Shown here one piece after another: positions 6,655-13,519 of a stretch of DNA of 13,519 nucleotides. Location of the stretch: NCBI GenBank assembly GCA_023230175.1, contig JALNXV010000054.1, positions 1-13,519 of the forward strand, written 5' to 3'. The position numbers and the translations under genes are program-made. Origin of the DNA: Candidatus Cloacimonadota bacterium. GTDB lineage: Bacteria > Cloacimonadota > Cloacimonadia > Cloacimonadales > WRIO01. How positions within the stretch are numbered: the stretch's first letter is position 1; each line of letters starts with the position of its first letter. The notes beneath the pieces were generated by a model. That model was not told the origin of the DNA. It did not search any database and worked only from the letters and a program-made list of their open reading frames with translations.

Positions 6655-7590
6655 ATGTTTAAAAAACTATCACCATGGATATATGTTTTGCCTGCTGTAA
6701 TAATTGTTGTATTATTTAGGTTTATCCCAATAATTTTATCTTTTATCATAAGCTTTTTTGAATGGGATATCACGGGTATAGGTAAATTTATTGGATTTGA
6801 AAATTATGTATCATTAACTTTAGATAAAGAATTTTGGAAATCAATGCTGAATACTTTTTATCTTGTGATTTTTGTAGTTCCGTTAACGATATGTTTTTCA
6901 TTATTTTTTGCAGTATTTTTAAATCACATTAAACTTTTTAAAAGTTTTTTTAGATTGATATATTTTATCCCTTTTGTAACTTCTCTTGTTGCTTTATCAA
7001 TAGTTTGGAAAATTATCTTTAATGAACAAACCGGATTAGCAAATGCATTTTTAGATATTTTTGGAATAATTCCTTTAAGATGGTTAAATGAAAGCAAAGG
7101 TATTTTTACATTATTATTTGAAAATTTTGGCATTAATGTCCCAAATTCTATAGGAGGGCCATCTTTAGCACTCTTTGCAATCATCATTGTAACTGTATGG
7201 AGAAGCATAGGTTATAATACTATAATTTATCTTGCAGGTTTACAAAGTATTCCGGAAAGTTATTACGAAGCTGCAGAAATTGATGGGGCAAATAAAATAA
7301 AACAATTTTTTAAATTAACTTTACCTCTGATATCTCCGACAACATTTTATGTATTGATGATGACTACTATAACAACTTTCCAGGTATTTTCACAAGTATA
7401 TTTGATGACAGGACCACCGATAGGTGGGCCTGCAGGTACAACCAAGGTAATAGTTTATTATATCTTTGAAAATGGTTTTGGAGAAGCTCAAAATCTTTCT
7501 TATGCAAGTGCTATAGCTTTAGTTCTGTTTATAATCATCCTTGGTTTAACATTAATACAAAAACGAATGGAAAAAAATGTTCATTATTAA
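6655..7590 (+). CDS. Carbohydrate-type ABC transporter permease, MalF/UgpA-like
   Basis: This is an inner-membrane subunit of a binding-protein-dependent importer (CUT1 sugar or sugar-phosphate class). The 311 residues contain about six hydrophobic segments, the first at about 8-32 (WIYVLPAVIIVVLF). The ATPase-docking EAA loop is clear at about 205-224 (EAAEIDGANKIKQFFKLTLP). NEQTGLANAFL and PLRWLNE before the fifth segment are family-like; the loop between them and the next membrane segment (about 145-168) is longer than in the short homologues I recall. The second permease follows within 20 nt and together they would form the heterodimeric channel. No substrate-binding protein or ATPase gene is in the window, so the substrate is unknown. 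ATG 6655 was chosen over GTG 6649 on ribosome binding site spacing. Confidence 0.92.
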   Translation: MFKKLSPWIYVLPAVIIVVLFRFIPIILSFIISFFEWDITGIGKFIGFENYVSLTLDKEFWKSMLNTFYLVIFVVPLTICFSLFFAVFLNHIKLFKSFFRLIYFIPFVTSLVALSIVWKIIFNEQTGLANAFLDIFGIIPLRWLNESKGIFTLLFENFGINVPNSIGGPSLALFAIIIVTVWRSIGYNTIIYLAGLQSIPESYYEAAEIDGANKIKQFFKLTLPLISPTTFYVLMMTTITTFQVFSQVYLMTGPPIGGPAGTTKVIVYYIFENGFGEAQNLSYASAIALVLFIIILGLTLIQKRMEKNVHY

Positions 7591-7594
7591 GATG

Positions 7595-7599
7595 AAAGG
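7595..7599 (+). promoter_or_regulatory. Ribosome binding site fixing the second permease start
   Basis: AAAGG is 7 nt before ATG at 7607. Upstream in-frame ATGs at 7577 (inside the first permease gene) and 7592 lack such a site, so the gene most likely starts at 7607. Confidence 0.7.
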
Positions 7600-7606
7600 T
7601 AAAATT

Positions 7607-8602
7607 ATGTCAGGAAATAAAAAAACATTTTTAAAAAATAGTTTTTCATATATAATATTGACTATTTTTGGAATATTTATGATAGCTCCCTTTGTTTGGA
7701 TGATAAGTACATCCTTGAAATCACAACTTGAAGTGAATAAAGGTCATACCGGTTTTATTCCTATTGAGCAATACCTTTCTTATGATGATGGTAAAACTGT
7801 TTGGCGAGTTTCTAAAGTGATGATAAAAGGTGATTCTACAGTGGTTAATCTAATTGATGATACCGGTAAAATTGTATATCCCTTTCATACAATAAATTCT
7901 ACACAGCTAAAAGAAATTAAAAGAATTAAGTTACATTTTTTAAATTTTAAAAGAGTTTTTGAAAAAGTTCCTTTTGCAAGATATTTGTTTAATACCTTAT
8001 TGGTTGCTTTTACTACTTTGTTTGGCGTTTTAATAACATCTGCTTTAGCTGCTTATGCATTTGCCAGAATGCGTTTTAAAGGTAGAGATTTTTTATTTTA
8101 TTTTTTTATTAGTATGATGATGGTACCTCAACCAATATATCTTGTTCCTTCTTATGTTTTACTTAATTATTTTGGTTGGATAAATACATATCAAGCCTTG
8201 ATTATTCCTTGGATAGCTAATATCTTTACAATTTTCTTACTTAGACAACATTTTAAAACTATACCTCAAGATTTAATAGATGCAGCCGCAATAGACGGGT
8301 GTTCAAGATTTAAAACTCTATTTCAGATAATTTTGCCTTTATCTAAGCCTGTTATTGCGACAGCAAGTGTATTTTCAGTGATAAGTTCTTGGAATAGTTT
8401 TATGTGGCCTTTGATAATGACAAACGATCCTGAGCTTAGAGTATTACAGGTAGGATTGAGTTATTTTTCTCAAGAATCATCATCACAAACTACGCTTTTA
8501 ATGGCAGCTTCAACATTTACCATAATACCGTTAGTAATTTTGTTCTTATTTGCTCAGAAAAGTATTATGGCAAGTTATACATCATCAGGAATGAAAGAAT
8601 AA
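7607..8602 (+). CDS. Carbohydrate-type ABC transporter permease, MalG/UgpE-like, with periplasmic insert
   Basis: This is the partner permease of the preceding gene. It has an N-terminal membrane segment (about 14-36) ending in the family motif WMISTSLKS, then membrane segments resuming at PFARYLFNTLLVAF, and the EAA loop at about 225-244 (DAAAIDGCSRFKTLFQIILP). The length is 331 residues, against about 270-300 for common relatives. The excess lies in a hydrophilic, beta-rich stretch at about 43-109 between the first membrane segment and the core, containing DDGKTVWRVSKVMIKGDS and NLIDDTGKIVYPF. Its place in the topology makes it periplasmic. The gene starts 16 nt after the first permease ends, so the two are co-transcribed. 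It ends exactly one base before the stop codon of the convergent ligase gene. Confidence 0.92.
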   Translation: MSGNKKTFLKNSFSYIILTIFGIFMIAPFVWMISTSLKSQLEVNKGHTGFIPIEQYLSYDDGKTVWRVSKVMIKGDSTVVNLIDDTGKIVYPFHTINSTQLKEIKRIKLHFLNFKRVFEKVPFARYLFNTLLVAFTTLFGVLITSALAAYAFARMRFKGRDFLFYFFISMMMVPQPIYLVPSYVLLNYFGWINTYQALIIPWIANIFTIFLLRQHFKTIPQDLIDAAAIDGCSRFKTLFQIILPLSKPVIATASVFSVISSWNSFMWPLIMTNDPELRVLQVGLSYFSQESSSQTTLLMAASTFTIIPLVILFLFAQKSIMASYTSSGMKE

Positions 8603-10237
8603 TTAGTAGTTATATAAAAATCTTTTAATTTTTTTAGTTGGAGTTTTTTCAAATTCTTGAGGAACAAGCTTAACTCTCATAATTTTAGAATAGTCAGGTA
8701 ATTGAGTATTTATCTCGTTTCGTTTTTTCTCTAATATTTTTTCAATATCTTTTTCTGAATAGTTATCATTGTTTATCTCAGCATAGTCCGGATAAATTAA
8801 TGCAACTATTTTACCATTATCTTCAAGTACTAATGATTCCATTATATATTTCATACTATTTAATTTTGCTTCAATTTCTTCAGGATAAATATTTTGCCCG
8901 GAAGGACCAAGTAACATATTTTTTTTTCTGCCTTTTATATAAACAAATCCCTCTTTGTCAACAATACCTAAATCGCCGGTATGAAGCCATCCTTCGTCAT
9001 CGAGAGCTTCATTAGAAGCTTCAGGATTTTTATAATATCCATTCATTACATTTGCACCTTTAACTAATATTTCTCCGACTATATTTTCTTGGTCAGGAGA
9101 ATCTATTTTGATTTGCAAAGAATGAACGACTTTTCCACACGTATGAGGCGTTCTTTTGTTCCATGGGCAATAAGTTATTAATGGACCACATTCAGTCATC
9201 CCGTATCCTATAGTAAATTTAAAACCAATAGAAGTGAAAAAATCTTCTACTTCGATATTCATTGCAGCACCACCGATGACAATTTCGTGAAAGTTCCCAC
9301 CGAAAGCATCAGTTAGTTTGGCGTTAATTTTCTTTTTGATAATTTTACTTATGATAGGGGTTTGAAGTAATATTTGCATTTTCGTTGTTGAAATAATAGG
9401 TTTTACCTGAGCAAAATATACTTTTTCAATCACTAAAGGCACAGATAAAACTAACTGTGGTTTAATTTCTGAAAAGGCTTTTACTATAATTTTTGGAGAT
9501 GGTATTTTATTTAAAAAGGTTATGTGACATCCGATACAAAATGGAAAGATAAATTCAAATGAACATCCGTATGCGTGTGCTAAAGGAAGAAAAGATAATA
9601 TGTTGTCACCGGATTTAAGTGGCATATTATTTTTAGCATAGATAAAATTTTGAGTAAGGCTATTTAAAGAAAGCATTACTCCTTTTGAATAGCCTGTAGT
9701 TCCTGAAGTATATACTAAGCTGGTTAAATTATCCAATGGATAATCTTTAAAATTTACTTCATTAAGTGTAGTATTTAAAGAGGATTCTTTTATTTTATTT
9801 ATGACAGTTTCAGTATTTTTCTTTTTTGTGTATAATATTGAGAAATCTTCAAGAGATAATACGATGTTAATGTTTGGTATTTGTGTTTCATCGATTTGTT
9901 CAAAGTGATTAACTGAAGCAAACAAGAATACTGAATCTGAATGATTTAGAATATGTATAACATCTGCTGAATGAAAATCCGGTAAAACCGGAACTATTAC
10001 AGCACCATAAGTGATTGCTGACAAATAAACTATAGCCCAATTGAGAGAGTTTTTACCAATTAAGGCAATTTTATCACCATGTTTGATATTCATTTTTTTG
10101 AATACAGAATGAAGATTATTGATTTGTTGAGCTGTTTCCATATAGGTAAGAGTTCTGCCTTGATAGTCAGAAAGTGCTTTTTTATTAAGATTTGAGTTAA
10201 TTGCTTGTTCAATGTATTTTATTAAACTCTTATTCAT
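8603..10237 (-). CDS. Long-chain acyl-CoA ligase (AMP-forming), FadD-like
   Basis: This enzyme activates fatty acids to acyl-CoA through an acyl-adenylate (ANL superfamily). It has 544 residues. Visible motifs are the phosphate loop TSGTTGYSKG (177-186), LPLAHAYGCSFEF (218-230), the adenine-binding YGMTECGP (345-352), GWLHTGDL with D422, the hinge GRKKN at 436-440, GPSGQNIYPEEIE (445-456), and the C-terminal TPTKKIKR with probable catalytic K536. The LPLAHAYG and PSPKIIVKAF segments favour long-chain ligases, and the protein as a whole recalls Bacteroidota sequences (from memory). It has no membrane segment and probably sits at the inner face of the membrane. AAGGAGA lies 6 nt before ATG on the minus strand. 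No lipid gene lies beside it, so it could serve uptake, phospholipid recycling or another acyl acid. Confidence 0.94.
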   Translation of the reverse strand: MNKSLIKYIEQAINSNLNKKALSDYQGRTLTYMETAQQINNLHSVFKKMNIKHGDKIALIGKNSLNWAIVYLSAITYGAVIVPVLPDFHSADVIHILNHSDSVFLFASVNHFEQIDETQIPNINIVLSLEDFSILYTKKKNTETVINKIKESSLNTTLNEVNFKDYPLDNLTSLVYTSGTTGYSKGVMLSLNSLTQNFIYAKNNMPLKSGDNILSFLPLAHAYGCSFEFIFPFCIGCHITFLNKIPSPKIIVKAFSEIKPQLVLSVPLVIEKVYFAQVKPIISTTKMQILLQTPIISKIIKKKINAKLTDAFGGNFHEIVIGGAAMNIEVEDFFTSIGFKFTIGYGMTECGPLITYCPWNKRTPHTCGKVVHSLQIKIDSPDQENIVGEILVKGANVMNGYYKNPEASNEALDDEGWLHTGDLGIVDKEGFVYIKGRKKNMLLGPSGQNIYPEEIEAKLNSMKYIMESLVLEDNGKIVALIYPDYAEINNDNYSEKDIEKILEKKRNEINTQLPDYSKIMRVKLVPQEFEKTPTKKIKRFLYNY

Positions 10238-10266
10238 ACAATCTCCTTATGTTATAATTTAAAATT

Positions 10267-10295
10267 ACATTAATATATTTAATAATAATTGTCAA
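10267..10295 (-). promoter_or_regulatory. Candidate promoter of the acyl-CoA ligase gene
   Basis: On the minus strand a perfect TTGACA (10295 to 10290) is followed after 17 nt by a poor -10, TAATGT (10272 to 10267). Better TATATT-like hexamers overlap at shorter spacing. The distance to the ligase start is suitable (about 30 nt), but the local sequence is almost all A and T, so chance matches are easy. Confidence 0.35.
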
Positions 10296-10406
10296 TAATT
10301 AATTAAATAATTTAATTCAATAGCTTAGCTCAAGTATCGAAGGCTTTTTGAGGTAGCTTTTCTTTTACATTAATCAAAAAGAGATAATATAAAACTTATT
10401 AATTCT

Positions 10407-10434
10407 TTGAACCATAATTAATTGCTTTGATAAT
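10407..10434 (+). promoter_or_regulatory. Candidate promoter of the BASS transporter gene
   Basis: TTGAAC (10407-10412) and GATAAT (10429-10434) are spaced 16 nt apart, matching the sigma-70 consensus at 4 and 5 of 6 positions. It would give a leader of about 118 nt. Low information in AT-rich DNA. Confidence 0.3.
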
Positions 10435-10543
10435 ACATTTTATTGCATTTTGTTATTTGCTTATTCATCAAGTTTAGAAGTCTTTCAAAGAACTATTAAG
10501 ATTATTATTGACATTTATTTTAAAAAAAAATAAACAGAGAATA

Positions 10544-10548
10544 AGGAG
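10544..10548 (+). promoter_or_regulatory. Ribosome binding site indicating a TTG start
   Basis: AGGAG, within AAGGAGA, lies 10 nt before TTG at 10559. No ATG or GTG is available in frame nearby, and the upstream TTG at 10508 has no ribosome binding site. Confidence 0.65.
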
Positions 10549-10558
10549 AATAAAAAAA

Positions 10559-11467
10559 TTGAAAATATTAGATATAATCGCTAAATGGATGGGACAATTA
10601 TTAATTTTATCAATTATAATTGGTTATTTTATGCCGTTTCTATCATATTTTAGACCTATAGTATCTTGGTGTTTAATGTTTTTATTATTTAGTTCATTTT
10701 TAGGATTAGATTTAAAAATGCATAAATTTTTTAGAAAAGAATTACTTTTATTCCCAATAATGAATTGGATTATTTTACCAATAGTGGTATTTTATGCAAG
10801 TAGATTTTTAAGTATTGACTATAGGATAGGTTTATTTATTATTGTAATAACTCCACCTGCTTTAGGGTCTCCGATAATAGTTAGATTATCAAAAGGAGAT
10901 GTGGAATTTGCTGTAGCTAATTTAGTATTATTTAATTTGGTTTCACCTTTAATATATGCATTTTTACCAAGCTTATTTTTTATTAATATTTCTGAGATAG
11001 CCTCTCCGTTTTCAGTTTTTAAAAGTGTTGCAATTTATATATTTATTCCGTTAGTATTATCTTTAATTTCAAGGCGTTTTTTTAAATTTAAGGATTTTAT
11101 TTTAACAAATATTGACCCTTTTAAAGGAGTCATACAATTATTTATGGTTACAGTAGTTATAGCTTCTTCAGCAAAGCAGATTAAAGACTTACCTATAAGT
11201 GAAGCGATATTGATTTTTTCATTTACTTTAGTTATTTCGTTTATTTACTATTTAATGGGATATTTAATCACTAAGAAAAACACTAATATGAGATTTACTT
11301 GCCCTGTTACAAACGGACATAAAAACACACTATTATCAATTATAACCGGATTAAGCAATTTTAATTCGATAGTAGCTTTACCCTCAATATTTTACTTAAT
11401 ATCTCATCATATATGGAATGGGATGGTAATTTATCTTTCAAATAAAGAGAGCTTACAGAATAAATAA
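10559..11467 (+). CDS. BASS-family (bile acid:sodium symporter-like) membrane transporter
   Basis: This is a polytopic membrane protein of about 302 residues with 8-10 hydrophobic segments. PPALGSP at about 99-105 and the following NLVLFNLVSPLIY are typical of the BASS/SBF superfamily (bile acid, pantoate and other organic-anion carriers; the arsenite exporter ACR3 is a relative). The second broken-helix region reads VTNGHKN (about 250-256), where sodium-coupled members such as ASBT homologues have EVGMQN, so the Na-liganding Glu and Gln appear to be Thr and Lys here. The substrate is unknown. The start is TTG at 10559, chosen because AAGGAG precedes it; a longer frame from 10508 would add 17 mostly basic residues. 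The gene ends 79 nt before typA on the same strand. Confidence 0.85.
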   Translation: MKILDIIAKWMGQLLILSIIIGYFMPFLSYFRPIVSWCLMFLLFSSFLGLDLKMHKFFRKELLLFPIMNWIILPIVVFYASRFLSIDYRIGLFIIVITPPALGSPIIVRLSKGDVEFAVANLVLFNLVSPLIYAFLPSLFFINISEIASPFSVFKSVAIYIFIPLVLSLISRRFFKFKDFILTNIDPFKGVIQLFMVTVVIASSAKQIKDLPISEAILIFSFTLVISFIYYLMGYLITKKNTNMRFTCPVTNGHKNTLLSIITGLSNFNSIVALPSIFYLISHHIWNGMVIYLSNKESLQNK

Positions 11468-11482
11468 ATATTTCGCTTTTTC

Positions 11483-11510
11483 TTGACTGATTTGAAATAT
11501 CAAAAATGAT
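11483..11510 (+). promoter_or_regulatory. Candidate promoter of typA
   Basis: TTGACT (11483-11488) is followed after 16 nt by AATGAT (11505-11510), a 5 of 6 and a 3-4 of 6 match. Spacing to the start would leave a leader of about 30 nt. Read-through from the BASS gene is also possible, as no terminator is seen between them. Confidence 0.3.
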
Positions 11511-11546
11511 GACTACTTATTCAATAAATTAAGATAAAGGAGAACA

Positions 11547-13352
11547 ATGCAAAAAATAAAAAATATTGCAATAATAGCACACGTTGACCACGGTAAGACA
11601 ACTCTTGTTGATGCTATTTTAAGGCAAAGTGGTGTATTTAGAGAAAACGAAAGAATATCAGAAAGAGTTATGGACTCTAATGATATAGAAAAAGAACGCG
11701 GTATAACTATCTTTTCAAAAAACGCTTCTTTTCATTATAACGATTACAAGATTAATATTGTTGATACCCCGGGTCACTCTGATTTTGGTGGAGAAGTTCA
11801 ACGTATTATGAAAATGGTGGATTCAGTTTTATTATTAGTAGATGCCTTTGATGGGCCAATGCCTCAAACAAAGTATGTATTAAAAAATTCTTTGGAATTA
11901 GGGTTAAATCCTATAGTGGTTATTAATAAAATAGACAGACCTAATGCTCGACCTAATGAAGTTTTAGATATGATTTTTGATTTATTTGTAGAATTAAATG
12001 CTGATCATAATCAATTAGACTTTCCCGTAATTTATGCATCAGCTAAAGAAGGATATGCAATCGAAGAATTAGATCACACTCCAAAAGATATTATACCATT
12101 ATTAGATATGATTATCAAATATGTACCAAATGCAGTTGGAGACAAAAAGAAACCGTTACAAATGCTTATTTCTGCAATCGAATATGATAATTATCTCGGT
12201 AAAATGGGTACCGGTAGAATTCATAATGGAGTATTAAATGTCGGACAAGAAGTTTATTTATTAAAAAGAAACGGCGATAAAATCCTCAATAAAATTACTA
12301 ATATTTTCACTTATGAAGGATTAAGAAAAAAAGAACTTAAAAAAGCAAGTGCAGGTGATATTGTATTAGTTGCCGGTTTAAGCACTATTGATGTTGGAGA
12401 AACTGTAGCCGGTAAAGAAGCCCCGGAAGCTCTGCCTTTTATAAATATTGATGAGCCTACTATTTCTCTTGAATTTTTAGTCAATGACTCTCCTTTTATG
12501 GGTCGCTCAGGAAAATGGGTTACTTCAAATAAAATCTGGGAAAGATTACAAAAAGAATTACAAACTAATGTTTCACTTGTTATTGAAAAAACTAACAATG
12601 CCGATGCCTTTATTGTCAAAGGTAGAGGTGAACTTCAATTATCTATCCTGATGGAAAATATGAGAAGGGAAGGTTATGAATTTCAAGTTTCAAAACCAAG
12701 AGTAATTTTCAAAGAAAAAAATGATAGGATTCAAGAACCTATTGAACTTGCAATAATTGACGTTTCTGAAGAATTTGTCGGTCCTGTAATCGAAATGCTT
12801 GGCAAGAGAAAAGGCGAATTAATTCATATGACTGCTGCAGTAGAAGGTTACTCAAGATTAGAATTCAAGGTTCCTGCTCGCGGCCTTATTGGCTTCAGAA
12901 ATGAATTTTTAACTGAGACAAGGGGTACCGGCATCATCAACCAATGTTTTTATGAATATGATGATTATAAAGGCGATATTGAAGGAAATAAACATGGCTC
13001 ACTTATTGCACTTGAAAACGGTACAGCTTTAGGTTATTCATTAAATAATTTTCAACCAAGAGGAACCTTTTTTATCAATCCCAATACAGAAGTTTATGCC
13101 GGTATGATTGTAGGACAACATACTAAAGATTCAGATTTAGTCATTAACGTATGTAGAGGGAAAAAACTTACAAATATGAGGGCATCCGGTAAAGATGATG
13201 CAATCAAACTCGTGCCTCCGCGTATTTTTTCTCTCGAACTCGCCTTAGAATATATCGGTGATGATGAACTTTTGGAAATCACTCCTGCTTGTATCAGAAT
13301 GAGAAAGAAAAATCTAAATCATACTGAAAGAAAAAGAGCTGATAAAGAATAA
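11547..13352 (+). CDS. typA: Ribosome-associated translational GTPase TypA/BipA
   Basis: TypA/BipA is an EF-G-like GTPase that binds the ribosome and supports 50S assembly and growth under stress such as cold. The 601-residue length is standard. The GTPase motifs are all intact: G1 AHVDHGKTT (11-19), G2 RGITI (51-55), G3 DTPGH (73-77), G4 NKID (127-130) and G5 SAKEG (165-169). They are followed by the beta-barrel domain II, the EF-G-like domains with VKGRGELQLSILMENMRREG, and the BipA-specific C-terminal domain containing GTGIINQCFYEY and NFQPRGTFFINPNTEVYAGMIVGQH. AAAGGAG at 11536-11542 supports the start. A strong terminator follows 18 nt after the stop. Confidence 0.98.
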   Translation: MQKIKNIAIIAHVDHGKTTLVDAILRQSGVFRENERISERVMDSNDIEKERGITIFSKNASFHYNDYKINIVDTPGHSDFGGEVQRIMKMVDSVLLLVDAFDGPMPQTKYVLKNSLELGLNPIVVINKIDRPNARPNEVLDMIFDLFVELNADHNQLDFPVIYASAKEGYAIEELDHTPKDIIPLLDMIIKYVPNAVGDKKKPLQMLISAIEYDNYLGKMGTGRIHNGVLNVGQEVYLLKRNGDKILNKITNIFTYEGLRKKELKKASAGDIVLVAGLSTIDVGETVAGKEAPEALPFINIDEPTISLEFLVNDSPFMGRSGKWVTSNKIWERLQKELQTNVSLVIEKTNNADAFIVKGRGELQLSILMENMRREGYEFQVSKPRVIFKEKNDRIQEPIELAIIDVSEEFVGPVIEMLGKRKGELIHMTAAVEGYSRLEFKVPARGLIGFRNEFLTETRGTGIINQCFYEYDDYKGDIEGNKHGSLIALENGTALGYSLNNFQPRGTFFINPNTEVYAGMIVGQHTKDSDLVINVCRGKKLTNMRASGKDDAIKLVPPRIFSLELALEYIGDDELLEITPACIRMRKKNLNHTERKRADKE

Positions 13353-13370
13353 GATTTAAATACTAATTAT

Positions 13371-13430
13371 AAAAAGCCGTACTTGACTTACATTAAGCAA
13401 AATGAATGTAAGTTGAGATCGGCTTTTTTT
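13371..13430 (+). terminator. Intrinsic terminator of typA
   Basis: A long interrupted stem has an outer 9-bp arm AAAAAGCCG (13371-13379) with CGGCTTTTT (13420-13428) and an inner 9-bp arm ACTTACATT (13386-13394) with AATGTAAGT (13405-13413), a 10-nt loop, and a T-run to 13430. The A-run on the 5' side and T-run on the 3' side make it potentially active in both directions. Confidence 0.92.
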
Positions 13431-13450
13431 ATCTATATTTTTTAATATAA

Positions 13451-13519
13451 GAGACTGTTGAATAATTTCAATTATTGTTCTACAAGCTTCCAGCTTGTAG
13501 TTTCATAAAATATTGAATA
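13451..13519 (+). repeat. Hairpin repeat unit E (plus orientation, reaches the window edge)
   Basis: The head GACTGTTGAATAAT (13453-13466) is followed by a perfect 9-bp hairpin, CTACAAGCT (13480-13488) with AGCTTGTAG (13492-13500), loop TCC. It is an inverted copy of unit C at 1685-1752 with one single-base indel and one substitution. The similarity runs to the last base of the window, so the repeat may continue beyond it. Confidence 0.88.

Larger units (their letters stand above)
10238..10558 (+). other. Non-coding divergent intergenic stretch
   Basis: About 320 nt between the ligase and the BASS transporter carry no credible gene. The left third is almost pure A and T. A weak hairpin (CTCAA 10329-10333 with TTGAG 10348-10352, extended by a few pairs beyond one mismatch) is followed by a T-rich run at 10358-10365. 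Candidate promoters for both flanking genes lie here. I see no copy of the hairpin repeat family and no recognisable riboswitch. Confidence 0.6.

Noticed and set aside
6924..7208. 94-codon minus-strand frame inside the first permease gene
   Set aside because: The opposite strand encodes conserved ABC permease sequence; this frame has no family features or start signal.
10261..10320. Very AT-rich stretch as a replication origin
   Set aside because: No DnaA-box cluster, dnaA, dnaN or other origin-linked gene is present; promoter-type AT-richness is sufficient explanation.
12311..12619. 102-codon minus-strand frame inside typA
   Set aside because: It is antisense to conserved TypA sequence, a common artefact in AT-rich genes, as is the frame at 13094-13282.
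242..13352. Possible recoding of UGA, because no complete gene ends in TGA
   Set aside because: No in-frame TGA is needed within any gene, Trp is encoded by TGG, and nine genes are too few in AT-rich DNA to read anything into TGA avoidance.

Overview
This 13.5 kb window comes from an AT-rich bacterial chromosome (roughly 30% G+C by eye). Genes are closely packed with strong AAGGAG-type ribosome binding sites, and all complete genes end in TAA or TAG. There are no rRNA, tRNA, phage, transposase or CRISPR features. The gene set is housekeeping and central metabolism: RarA, Maf, an ATP-type PEP carboxykinase, a long-chain acyl-CoA ligase and TypA/BipA, plus two sugar-type ABC permeases. The ligase reads like versions I remember from Bacteroidota, while the MalF/MalG-type permeases and the unusual PEP carboxykinase are not typical of that phylum. 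An anaerobic or fermentative bacterium of the wider Bacteroidota-related (FCB) group is a weak guess; no marker here settles the taxonomy.

Layout. Positions 2-214 hold the possible end of an upstream gene, followed by rarA on the plus strand. Positions 1535-1827 hold a cluster of about 67-nt hairpin-bearing repeats between two convergent genes. Positions 1828-6408 are all minus strand, in transcription order pckA, a terminator, maf, a YtcJ-like amidohydrolase and an unrecognised 220-residue protein; the last three are tightly spaced or overlapping and are probably one transcript. A divergent promoter region (6409-6654) separates pckA from two plus-strand ABC permease genes (6655-8602). These meet the minus-strand acyl-CoA ligase (8603-10237) end to end with no bases between. 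A 321-nt non-coding stretch follows, then a BASS-family transporter (10559-11467), typA (11547-13352), a strong intrinsic terminator, and another copy of the repeat at the window edge.

How the genes relate. They do not form one pathway. pckA interconverts oxaloacetate and PEP, maf removes non-canonical nucleotides, rarA deals with stalled replication forks, typA is a ribosome-associated GTPase, the permease pair imports an unknown (probably carbohydrate) substrate, and the ligase activates fatty acids. The permease pair has neither a binding protein nor an ATPase in the window.

The most notable signal is non-coding. A repeat family with a conserved head (GACTGTTGAATAAT) and an exchangeable hairpin occurs four times in 1556-1822, two units in each orientation, and once at 13451-13519. 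The last copy is almost identical to, and inverted relative to, the third. Start codons for both permeases and the BASS transporter were moved from the longest open frame to the position supported by a ribosome binding site.
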